From the NCBI GenBank assembly GCA_903831485.1, contig CAIKXW010000294.1, forward strand, positions 1-21,187: 21,187 nucleotides of DNA, read 5' to 3'. Under the pieces are notes generated by a model. It ran no database searches. It was not told the DNA's origin and saw nothing but the letters and a program-made list of their open reading frames with translations. This DNA comes from an uncultured Alphaproteobacteria bacterium. GTDB taxonomy: Bacteria; Pseudomonadota; Alphaproteobacteria; Caulobacterales; Hyphomonadaceae. Numbering within the stretch: position 1 is the first letter of the stretch; each line of letters begins with the position of its first letter. Shown one piece after another: positions 14,901 to 21,187 of this stretch. The position numbers and the translations under genes are program-made.

Positions 14901-15287
14901 GGCGCGGTAGATTCGCTCTGGCGACGGCGCGCTTCTGAATGGGTTGCGACCAATTCTCCTGGCCAATTGCCGACCTGAATGAACTTGCAGAGCTCCGCGA
15001 TGGTCCGCGTCTCAACGAAGACGACTTCCATGTCGATCTTGCGGAACAATACGTCCCGGATGAAGGGCAGGATGCAGCGCGGTCGTGAAGCGTCGCCTGT
15101 GGCCATGTCCCGCAGCTCGGGAAGCTTAACTCCTTGGCGTGTCGAGATTGTCTCGAGGAAATCCTCGAACTTATCCGGATCGGTCGGCCCGAACAAAAAA
15201 CACCAGATCGGTCTCTGGGGGCAGGATGTGATTTGGCGATTCGAAGTAATCGCGGGCGAAATCAGCGATTTCGCCCGCGGTGACCAT
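14897..15287 (-). pseudogene. Small hypothetical gene with homopolymer frameshift (possibly DUF1493-like)
   Basis: The gene starts at ATG 15287, one base after the stop of the S9 peptidase, so it is translationally coupled. The frame runs MVTAGEIADFARDYFES to about residue 31 and stops soon after a run of six T on the minus strand (15200-15195). With five T the reading continues as LVFLFGPTDPDKFEDFLE and then another 90 or so residues to TAA 14897, giving a 129-residue protein. The pattern, a loop with DPDKFEDFLE and a closing TIAELCKFIQVGNW, weakly recalls the acyl-carrier-like DUF1493 family. GC looks lower than in the neighbours (57% against 73% in two 60-base samples I counted). It could be a pseudogene, a sequencing error, or a slippage-expressed gene. 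Without slippage the product is a 38-residue peptide. Confidence 0.7.
15251..15279. promoter_or_regulatory. Perfect 12-bp hairpin at the start of the frameshifted gene
   Basis: CGCGGGCGAAAT (15251-15262) and ATTTCGCCCGCG (15268-15279) are exact inverted copies around a 5-base loop. In the minus-strand mRNA the structure begins 8 bases after the ATG of the small gene and 12 after the S9 peptidase stop. It is not followed by a T-run, so it is not a standard terminator. It could impede translation of the downstream gene, protect the S9 transcript's 3' end, or bind a protein. Confidence 0.5.
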
Positions 15288-15288
15288 T

Positions 15289-17280
15289 TTACTCCGCCGG
15301 CGCAGCAGGCGCCGCAGGAGCGGCGGGTGCAGCTGGCGAGGCGTAGGCGCCTTCCGGAGGCGCGATGCCTTTCAGGTGCTGGTTGAGGAAGGCGAGGTAG
15401 GCGTTCGACGCCGTGATGCGGTTTTCCTTGCGGAGGAAGCCGTGGCCCTCGTCGGGGAAGACGATGTATTCGACGGGGACGTTATTCTTCCTCGCACCGG
15501 CGACGATCTCGTCACTTTCGATCTGCAGCACGCGGGGGTCGTTGGCGCCCTGGATGACAAGCATCGGCTTGGTGATCTTGTCGGCGTGGAAGAGCGGCGA
15601 GATGCGGGTCAGGCGCTCTTTCTCCTTGGCCGGATCGCCGAGTTCGTCGAACAGCGAGATCCGTTGCGCGCCCCACCATGGCGGGATCGATTCCAGCGTG
15701 CGCACCCAGTTGGTGACGCCGAAGATGTTGATGCCGGCGGTGAACTCTTCCGGACGGAAGGCGAGGGCTGCGGCGACCATGTAGCCGCCATAGGAGCCGC
15801 CCATGATGGCGATCTTGTCGCCCTGCACCCAGTCGAGCGATTGCAGGTACTTCTTGCCGTAGACGACGTCGTCGAGATCGACCTCGCCATGCTTCTTGTC
15901 ATCCATGTGGTAGAAGGTCTTGCCGTAGCCCGACGAGCCGCGGTTGTTCACGCGCAGCACGGCGATGCCGTGGTTGGTGAGGTGCTGGTACATCGCCGCA
16001 TAGCCCTTGCGGTTCTGTCCGCCGGGGCCGCCATGGACGTCGACGACGGCGGGCACTTTGGCATCGGCGCTCGCGCCCTTCGGTTTGAACAGGATGGCCG
16101 GGATGTCGAGGCCGTCGAAGCTCTTGTAGCGGACGACTTCGCCGTCAACGAGCATGGTTTCGTCGATGGCCGGGTTGAGGTTCTTGGTGAGGCGCGTGGC
16201 GGCGCCGGTGGCGAGGTCGGCCACGAACACGTCGGCAGGCGAGGTGTCGGATGCGACGGTGAAGGCGATCTTCGATTCATCGCGGTTGAAGCGGACATTG
16301 TTGATGTCGCCCGTGGGAACGCCGGTCACGGCGACCGGCTTGCCGGACGTCTGGTCAAGGATCGTCAGCTTCGTCGATGCGTCCTCATTGATGCCTGAGA
16401 CCCGGTACTTGCCGGTCGGGGAGTACATGACGAACATCACGTCCCAGTCGGCCTTGATCAGTTCCTTCTTTTCCTTGCTGGCGAGGTCGTACGTCCACGC
16501 CTGGTTGTATTCGCCAAACTCGTCGGTGCTGTAGACCAGCTGCTTGGAGTCTGGCGTGAAGTCATAGGCGCCATAGGCGATGACGGCGTCGTTCGGCGTA
16601 ATCAGCACCGGGGTCTGTTTCGCGGGCTTGGTGAGGTCGGCGAGGTAGACATCGCTGTCGGCCGAGCTGTTTTCCTTCGTGAGCGCGAGCCACTTGCTGT
16701 CGGGCGAAACGGCGGTGACGAAATAGTCCGAGTTCTCGAACACCAGCTTCCGCGCGAAGGTCGTGGCGTCGTAGGCATACAGATCGAACATCTGCGGGTT
16801 GCGCTCGTTCGTTGCGATCCAGAACGTCTTGGCGTCGCCGCTCCAGCCGATGAATTGTGCGCGGTGCTTGTCGCCCGGCGTCAGGTCCTTGAGCGTGCCG
16901 TCTGCAGCGCGAACATAGATATGCGCGAGTTCGTCGCCGCCGCCGTCCTGAGAGACGAGGACGCGGTCATCGGTGGGGAAGTAGCTGATGGCGAAGACTG
17001 CGCTGGTGGTGGACTGCGTGAGCGCGGTCGGGTCTCCGCCCGCGATCGGCAGCGCGGCGGCGTTGTAGACGCCGGACTTGTCGCTCGCCAGCAGCAGGTT
17101 CGCGCCATCGGACGAGAAGGCGTAGGGCGTGGCGTCGCTCATCGACACGGCCGTGGTGTCGAAGAACACCTTTGCATCGTACGTCTTGTGCGCTGGCGCC
17201 GCGGCGGTTTCGACCGCTGCCGGCTGGCAGGCTGCGAGCGCCAATGCCGTCATTGATATGAGTAATGCAGACCTGACCAT
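15289..17280 (-). CDS. S9 family (prolyl oligopeptidase-type) peptidase, lipoprotein
   Basis: A 663-residue exported serine peptidase of the dipeptidyl/acylaminoacyl-peptidase type. The long open frame to 17580 is not used: GGAGGG 5 bases before ATG 17280 and the signal peptide ending LALAAC (Cys18) fix the start; +2 is Gln. Residues about 45-400 form a beta-propeller of TolB/WD-like blades (repeated [30 protein letters not shown]). The C-terminal alpha/beta-hydrolase has VDVHGGPGG, the nucleophile Ser496 in GGSYGGY, Asp581 in GANDPRV and His613 in DEGHGF. A terminal AAP repeat tail follows the catalytic domain. It probably digests peptides at the envelope. The small frameshifted gene is coupled downstream. 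Confidence 0.96.
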   Translation of the reverse strand: MVRSALLISMTALALAACQPAAVETAAAPAHKTYDAKVFFDTTAVSMSDATPYAFSSDGANLLLASDKSGVYNAAALPIAGGDPTALTQSTTSAVFAISYFPTDDRVLVSQDGGGDELAHIYVRAADGTLKDLTPGDKHRAQFIGWSGDAKTFWIATNERNPQMFDLYAYDATTFARKLVFENSDYFVTAVSPDSKWLALTKENSSADSDVYLADLTKPAKQTPVLITPNDAVIAYGAYDFTPDSKQLVYSTDEFGEYNQAWTYDLASKEKKELIKADWDVMFVMYSPTGKYRVSGINEDASTKLTILDQTSGKPVAVTGVPTGDINNVRFNRDESKIAFTVASDTSPADVFVADLATGAATRLTKNLNPAIDETMLVDGEVVRYKSFDGLDIPAILFKPKGASADAKVPAVVDVHGGPGGQNRKGYAAMYQHLTNHGIAVLRVNNRGSSGYGKTFYHMDDKKHGEVDLDDVVYGKKYLQSLDWVQGDKIAIMGGSYGGYMVAAALAFRPEEFTAGINIFGVTNWVRTLESIPPWWGAQRISLFDELGDPAKEKERLTRISPLFHADKITKPMLVIQGANDPRVLQIESDEIVAGARKNNVPVEYIVFPDEGHGFLRKENRITASNAYLAFLNQHLKGIAPPEGAYASPAAPAAPAAPAAPAE

Positions 17281-17341
17281 TCGACCCTCCGAGTTGCGCG
17301 GACAATGGCCGGGCTCGCGGTCGGGCGCAAGTGACCTAGCG

Positions 17342-18547
17342 TCAGTCGCCGCTCGCAAGCGTTGGAGACGTCGATGCCTGTGTGATCTCCTCGAGGCGGA
17401 ACCAGTCGGTCTTCTCGAGGCCAAGCTGGTAGTCGAGCCAGGTTGGCAGGATTTTCGCCGCGCGGGAGCCGCGCGTGTTCGAGAGGATGACGATGCCAGC
17501 GTCCTGCGCAGGTAACCAGGCGATCTGGGCGATGTAGCCCTCGACGCTGCCGGAGTGGGTGAGCAACTGCTGGCCGGCATAGGTGTAGCTGCGCCAGCCG
17601 AGGCCGTAGGAGGTTTCGGTGACCGGCGTCTTCAGCGAGCGCTGGCGTGACGTTTCAGGCGGGGTGGAGATGCGCTTGCGATGCGTTTCGTCCAGCACGG
17701 CCTTCGGCAGCACGTCGGTGCGGTGGCCCATCTGCGCGGTGAGCCATTTTGACAGATCTGCAATCGAGGCGTTCACGCCACCGGCAGCCGGGACCTTGTA
17801 GTAGAAATCCGTCACCGGCACGGACATCCAGCCATCACCAACACGCCGATGCGGCCGCGCCCAGTTTCCGCTGGCGGAGAGTTCGTACTGGGTGACGGAG
17901 GCGGTCTTCATGCCGAGCGGGACAAAGATGCGGTCACGAAGTTGCTGCGCGAAACTCTTGCCCGTCGCCTTCTCGATCTGTGCGGCGATCATGTTGAAGG
18001 CGACGTTCTGGTAGGTGAAGCATTCGCCGGGCGAGCAGGTCTGCTTCACTGAAGCGTACTGAGAGAGAATCTTCTTCGGCGGCGTGCCCGCTTCGAGAAG
18101 GTTGTCATACGCGTAGGGCGGCAGGCTGGTGCGGTGGGCCAGCACATCCTCGAACGTCACGCGTGCGGCGTCGCCGGGGCGCTTGAGCTTGAATTCGGGC
18201 ACGAGCGAGACGACGGGGGTCTGCAGGTTCAGCTTGCCCTCGCTCTGCTCGAGCACGGCCAGCGTCGCGGCGAAGCCCTTCGACAGTGAGGCGAGGCGGA
18301 AGACGGTGTCGGGGGTTACCTTCTCATTGCCGCCGGCCTCGCGCACGCCATAGGTGCGCATCAGCTCGACCTTGCCTTTTTTCACGACGGCGACTGCAAG
18401 ACCGACGAAGTCAGGCGCCGTTGCGGCGTCGTCGAGTTCTTCAGCAAAGGACCGGAGCGCCTGTGCTTCCTTGGTAAGTTGCGCTGATGCAGGCGCTGGC
18501 GCGAGCGCCGCAACGAGCATCGACAGGCCGAGAGCCAGAAATTTCAA
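17342..18547 (-). CDS. Beta-lactamase-family (class C/serine hydrolase) protein
   Basis: A 401-residue penicillin-binding-fold serine hydrolase, exported by a Sec signal (ends APASAQ, no lipobox). The catalytic set is present: SLSK with Ser87 and Lys90, YQN at 179-181 as the YxN motif, and HSG at 331-333 in place of KTG. HSG with SLSK is usual for the COG1680 esterase/peptidase group rather than true AmpC, so antibiotic hydrolysis should not be assumed. The start is TTG 18547, supported by AGGGGGA just upstream and by an in-frame TAG right before; ATG at residue 10 would truncate the signal. It lies 61 bases upstream of the S9 peptidase on the same strand, so the two may be co-expressed. Confidence 0.92.
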   Translation of the reverse strand: MKFLALGLSMLVAALAPAPASAQLTKEAQALRSFAEELDDAATAPDFVGLAVAVVKKGKVELMRTYGVREAGGNEKVTPDTVFRLASLSKGFAATLAVLEQSEGKLNLQTPVVSLVPEFKLKRPGDAARVTFEDVLAHRTSLPPYAYDNLLEAGTPPKKILSQYASVKQTCSPGECFTYQNVAFNMIAAQIEKATGKSFAQQLRDRIFVPLGMKTASVTQYELSASGNWARPHRRVGDGWMSVPVTDFYYKVPAAGGVNASIADLSKWLTAQMGHRTDVLPKAVLDETHRKRISTPPETSRQRSLKTPVTETSYGLGWRSYTYAGQQLLTHSGSVEGYIAQIAWLPAQDAGIVILSNTRGSRAAKILPTWLDYQLGLEKTDWFRLEEITQASTSPTLASGD

Positions 18548-18716
18548 CGCGTCCCCCTAGCGGGCAGGTGGCGACTGGAATCGGATACGACCCCAGAGGC
18601 AATCCTTATTGAGAGAAGTTAACCGCGAACTAGGCGGGAATTTGTCAGCAACCCGAGTTTAGCAGCGGCGCCTGCGGCCAGGGAACCGCTACGCACTGGT
18701 TCGCTGGACTGCGATC

Positions 18717-19295
18717 TCAGCGATTGGCGCCGGGAACCCAGAGGACATCGCTGCCGCCGTTGTCGTTGGCGCGGCGGGCGGCGACGAACAGGAAGTCCGA
18801 CAGGCGGTTGGCGTAGGCCAGGGCCGGGGGGGAGACTTTCTCGTCCTCCATCGCGGCGAGTTCCGCGATCAGGCGCTCGGCGCGACGGCAGATCGTCCGC
18901 GCGAGGTGCAGGCAGGCAGACAGCGGCGAGCCGGCGGGCAGGACGAAGCTATTGAGCGGCGGGATCACCGCATTCATCAGGTCGATCTCGGACTCCAGCC
19001 GGGTGACCTGGGCTTCGACGATGCGCAAGGGCGTCCAGCCGAGCGGCTTGTCGCGCTCGGGCGTGGCGAGGTCGGCGCCGAGATCGAAGAGATCGTTCTG
19101 GATCCGGTTCAGCATGGCGTCGAGATCGGGGTCCGCCCCAGCGTGCAGGCGGGCGACGCCGATGGCGGAGTTCGTCTCGTCGACCGCGCCATAGCATTCG
19201 ACGCGCGGGTTCCACTTGTCCACGCGTTCGCCGGTGGCGAGACCGGTCGTTCCGTCATCGCCGGTGCGGGTGTAGATCTTGTTCAGGACAACCAT
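18717..19295 (-). CDS. Cob(I)yrinic acid a,c-diamide adenosyltransferase (PduO-type ATR)
   Basis: A 192-residue ATP:corrinoid adenosyltransferase of the PduO type, which transfers the adenosyl group of ATP to Co(I) corrinoid to make adenosylcobalamin. The N-terminal ATP-binding motif TRTGDDGTTGL is at residues 9-19, with YGAVDETNSAIG following, and the C-terminal helix RTICRRAERLI plus ANRLSDFLFVAARRAN are hallmark segments. Length fits the five-helix-bundle family. No cobalamin riboswitch is evident upstream. It follows the 137-residue hypothetical by 47 bases on the same strand. In many alphaproteobacteria it sits between a twin-helix HIG1-like gene and etfB, and both of those also occur in this window. 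Confidence 0.97.
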   Translation of the reverse strand: MVVLNKIYTRTGDDGTTGLATGERVDKWNPRVECYGAVDETNSAIGVARLHAGADPDLDAMLNRIQNDLFDLGADLATPERDKPLGWTPLRIVEAQVTRLESEIDLMNAVIPPLNSFVLPAGSPLSACLHLARTICRRAERLIAELAAMEDEKVSPPALAYANRLSDFLFVAARRANDNGGSDVLWVPGANR

Positions 19296-19342
19296 GGCCG
19301 CAGGGATCGCACCTGCGACGCCGCCGGGTCAATGAGCGGCGT

Positions 19343-19756
19343 TCAGGCGTAGGCTTCGTGCCGGGCCGAGATCGGCGCGCCGAGCAGGTCGAGCGACGGG
19401 CGCGGGGCGAGACGGAACGGGACGCGGCGGGGGTCCGTCAGTCCGGCGCGCGGAGTGAAACGCCAGCCGGCGAGACGTGGCGCGGCGGCAATCAGCACAT
19501 CGACCGCGCGGTCATTGCCGCTGATCGTCATGTGGCATTCGCCGTCGAGGGTGCGGACGACATCGGCTTCGAGCGAGGTGTCGAGGCGACGGATGCGGAG
19601 GTTGAGGCCGTCGAGCGCGCCATCGGCATCGGCTTCGCCACGGGCGAGAGCTTCGAACGCGTTGGAAATTCCCTGGGCTTCGGCGCCGAACCAGGTCCAG
19701 AAGCGCTTGGCAGCGGTGTCGAGGGGAGCGGTGGTTGTCGCGCGCCGTCCGAACAT
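19343..19756 (-). CDS. Conserved hypothetical protein upstream of ATR gene
   Basis: A 137-residue soluble protein without signal or membrane segments. It has a recurrent unnamed pattern seen in bacterial hypotheticals: FWTWFGAEAQGI near residues 19-30, a helical middle, CHMTISGNDRAVDVLI, and AAAPRLAGWRFTPRA. I recall this FWxWF...AAPxLxGW arrangement but no function for it. GGGAGG lies 8 bases before the ATG. It is the first gene of a unit with the adenosyltransferase, and the gap before it (19757-19918) contains an 18-bp near-palindrome and a second, 7-bp, inverted repeat. Confidence 0.85.
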   Translation of the reverse strand: MFGRRATTTAPLDTAAKRFWTWFGAEAQGISNAFEALARGEADADGALDGLNLRIRRLDTSLEADVVRTLDGECHMTISGNDRAVDVLIAAAPRLAGWRFTPRAGLTDPRRVPFRLAPRPSLDLLGAPISARHEAYA

Positions 19757-19827
19757 CCGTAGTCCCTCCCAGCATCACTCGCCGAAAACCACTGTCGCAC
19801 TGGCGGCTTCAGGTTTGGCTAAGCTGA

Positions 19828-19845
19828 TCGGAGAAATTTATCCGA
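19828..19845. promoter_or_regulatory. 18-bp near-perfect palindrome upstream of the hypothetical-ATR unit
   Basis: TCGGAGAAATTTATCCGA is symmetric at all but one pair (G/A). Its AAATTT core stands out in GC-rich sequence. It lies 72 bases before the start of the 137-residue gene on the minus strand. TAAATT could serve as a -10, so this may be a promoter overlapped by an operator. A 7-bp inverted repeat, GAACGCG/CGCGTTC at 19868-19889, lies just upstream. Confidence 0.35.
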
Positions 19846-19918
19846 CCCCGCACAACGTGGGCTGAACGAACGCGTCGCATCGCGCGTTCCGCGTCACGGT
19901 TCGAGTTGTTTCGGGGTG

Positions 19919-20122
19919 TTACCTGAAAGCCCCAGCCACAGCGCCAAGCGCGACCAGCAGGAGGATTGCGACGAACTGGATCAGTACGCGCATCCGCATC
20001 AGCTTGTTGGAGCGCGAGCGCGCCTGCCCGTCGGTGCGGATGAGGTTCACGACGCCGAACGCCAGGACGACGAACACTGCGCCCATCGCGATGTAGACGC
20101 CGTAGAGGAGAAACATTTCCAT
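19919..20122 (-). CDS. HIG1-domain (twin transmembrane helix) protein
   Basis: A 67-residue inner-membrane protein with two helices (about residues 6-28 and 47-66) joined by a basic loop, DGQARSRSNKLMRMR. The RMRVLIQ stretch fits the R-x-R-x3-Q core of the HIG1 motif. Mitochondrial relatives (Rcf1/HIGD) associate with cytochrome oxidase, and alphaproteobacterial homologues are thought to act on respiratory complexes. This twin-helix gene commonly precedes the adenosyltransferase and etfBA in alphaproteobacteria; here the 137-residue hypothetical lies between it and ATR. The ribosome site is weak, and a second ATG two codons later is possible. Confidence 0.85.
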   Translation of the reverse strand: MEMFLLYGVYIAMGAVFVVLAFGVVNLIRTDGQARSRSNKLMRMRVLIQFVAILLLVALGAVAGAFR

Positions 20123-20193
20123 CTGGCGGTTCTACGCCTCTTCGGCAGGGTGCGCCATGCGACGGTGCGGCAGAAATCCAGCTTTTGCCGGCT

Positions 20194-20721
20194 CTATCGG
20201 CTGCCGTCAGGGGCGAAGCGGTCCTCGCTCCAGACCAGCTGGTCGAACTGCATGGCGGCGCGCAGGGCGGGGATCAGGGCCCGGCCTTCGGGGCCGCCGC
20301 AGCCGGCGCGGTAGTTCAGCGTTTTCTGCTTGCCCTCGGGGGTGCGCCAGGTGACGGCGGCGGTGGGCGTTCCCGGCACGCAGTCAGGCTTTGTGCTGGA
20401 GGTCTGGTTGGGCTCGAGCATCCAGAAATTGGCCACACCAAGGGCCTCTTCGGCGGCCGCCCAGGCGTCGGTTCCCAGCCCGCCATCGCTGACCCCGGGG
20501 GTTTTTACGAACCGCACGCCGTTCAGGAGGTAGGACCCGTCAGGCTTCAGGGTCATGTCGTAGACCGGGCAGGTCTGGTCGCATTCGCCCTCGGACAGGA
20601 CGATGGCGGGGTCATCGGTATGCACGGTTTCGACGCCCTGCTCGGAAGGGGAGCAGGCGGAAGAGCCAAGCGCTAACAATGCGCCCGCCAGAATTGCTAT
20701 TGATCGAGCCGCCAGCCGCAT
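20194..20721 (-). CDS. DUF6438-type lipoprotein
   Basis: A 175-residue exported protein. The signal ends in SSAC (Cys23), +2 Ser. The mature domain carries the DUF6438 pattern: VLSEGECDQTCPVYDMTLKP, a Cys-x3-Cys-Pro-x-Tyr core, followed by DGSYLLNGV. Two more Cys (DCVPG, AGCGG) probably make a second disulfide in the periplasm. Family function is unknown. It is a single gene between the methyltransferase and the HIG1 gene, 52 bases before the methyltransferase stop on the upstream side and 71 bases before the HIG1 start on the downstream side. Confidence 0.88.
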   Translation of the reverse strand: MRLAARSIAILAGALLALGSSACSPSEQGVETVHTDDPAIVLSEGECDQTCPVYDMTLKPDGSYLLNGVRFVKTPGVSDGGLGTDAWAAAEEALGVANFWMLEPNQTSSTKPDCVPGTPTAAVTWRTPEGKQKTLNYRAGCGGPEGRALIPALRAAMQFDQLVWSEDRFAPDGSR

Positions 20722-20773
20722 GAGTCACAACCTAGAGTGCGTCGCTGCGGCTGGCGAGAGTGTCTCCGAAGCC

Positions 20774-21187
20774 TCAGCCCGGCTTGCTGAAGCGGAACAG
20801 GAACTGGTCCGTGTGGCGGCGCAGGTCCGGCGAGAAGGGCGACTTCGCGCGGTCGTCGTCCGGGTTGGCGAGGATGTCGCTCTTCTCGACATAGACGAGG
20901 CCAGCGGCCTTTGCGGCGTCGAGGACGTGCTGCGGGTCGATCCGATGGAGCGTCTGCGCGGACGTCTTTGCAGGCGTGCCGACGACAGCAGAGTGATCCA
21001 TCGCGATGAACTCGCCGCCCGGTTTCAGCACGCGGGCGATGTCGGCGAAGGTCTTGGCGGGGTCGCCGAGCCCCTGCGTGTCCTTGGGGACAAACCAGAC
21101 TTCGTGCGGGCCAAGGATCCAGAGCACCTTGTCAACTGAGCCGTCAGCGGCGGCGAGCTGGTCGAAATGCGATTTGGTGATCGTGGC
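20774..21187 (-). CDS. Class I SAM-dependent methyltransferase, COG4798-like (5' end outside window)
   Basis: The last 137 codons are visible; the start lies beyond the right edge and the frame is open through 21187. The pattern is the C-terminal half of a predicted methyltransferase of the COG4798 type: VDKVLWILGPHEVWF at the post-strand-4 position, FADIARVLKPGGEFIAMDHS as motif III/strand 5, LHRIDPQHVLDAAKAAGL, then DILANPDDDRAKSPF and the closing RRHTDQFLFRFSKP. The SAM-binding GxGxG would be in the missing part, so completeness cannot be judged. Many members are exported; a signal peptide would also be outside the window. The substrate is unknown. Confidence 0.88.
   Translation of the reverse strand, partial: ATITKSHFDQLAAADGSVDKVLWILGPHEVWFVPKDTQGLGDPAKTFADIARVLKPGGEFIAMDHSAVVGTPAKTSAQTLHRIDPQHVLDAAKAAGLVYVEKSDILANPDDDRAKSPFSPDLRRHTDQFLFRFSKPG

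Noticed and set aside
17342..18547. Antibiotic-resistance beta-lactamase
   Set aside because: The third motif is HSG rather than KTG and the gene stands with peptidases; the fold family is mostly esterases and peptidases of other function.
20168..20190. Hairpin after the DUF6438 gene as its terminator
   Set aside because: The eight-pair stem needs a G-T pair and is not followed by a T-run on the minus strand.
1..21187. Defence island, prophage or CRISPR system
   Set aside because: No direct-repeat array, recombinase, nuclease, toxin-antitoxin pair or phage structural gene can be read on either strand; the XRE gene is paired with a membrane protein, not a toxin.

Overview
The window is high-GC, densely coded bacterial chromosome, most likely from an alphaproteobacterium. 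The EtfBA pair, the HIG1-type small membrane protein, the PduO-type cobalamin adenosyltransferase, DUF3144, DUF2177, the HupE/UreJ-like protein and the MltA lipoprotein together suggest the Caulobacterales/Hyphomonadaceae neighbourhood. The family-level placement is inference. I see no tRNA, rRNA, CRISPR array, transposase, integrase or phage gene, and no gap above 300 bases. The longest gap (11775-12036, upstream of etfB) contains nothing I can name.

Layout. 1-4.4 kb: a neutral zinc metallopeptidase (cut by the window start), diverging from a DUF72 + VOC gene pair; a deletion scar holding the C-terminal end of an FAD-dependent oxidoreductase pseudogene; then a small lipoprotein and MltA on the minus strand. 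4.4-7.6 kb: a HupE/UreJ-like membrane protein overlapping a 'transmembrane anchor' protein, a DUF2177 membrane protein, an XRE regulator paired with a four-helix membrane protein, and a small lipoprotein. 7.6-10 kb: a minus-strand run of DUF1761 membrane protein, M20 metallopeptidase lipoprotein and SnoaL/NTF2-like lipoprotein. 10-11.8 kb: etfB-etfA followed by a clear rho-independent terminator. 12-14.9 kb (plus strand): alpha/beta-hydrolase lipoprotein, DUF3144, SDR oxidoreductase, TerB-like protein. 14.9-18.5 kb (minus strand): S9 prolyl-oligopeptidase-type lipoprotein with a coupled, frameshifted small gene downstream, and a beta-lactamase-family serine hydrolase. 18.7-21.2 kb (minus strand): cobalamin adenosyltransferase, a conserved hypothetical, the HIG1-type protein, a DUF6438 lipoprotein, and the C-terminal part of a methyltransferase.

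How the genes fit together. The region is mostly housekeeping and envelope functions rather than a mobile island. Eight encoded proteins carry a lipobox, and several are peptidases or hydrolases, so the neighbourhood is rich in envelope peptide and murein processing. The HIG1-ATR-etfB-etfA order commonly found in alphaproteobacteria is present in the right order and strand but split by about 7 kb of unrelated genes. I did not find a convincing new defence, secretion or biosynthetic system. The best leads are two decayed loci (the 1964-2641 deletion scar and the 15195-15200 homopolymer frameshift), a 12-bp perfect hairpin beside the latter, several palindromes between divergent genes, and the HupE/anchor-protein pair.
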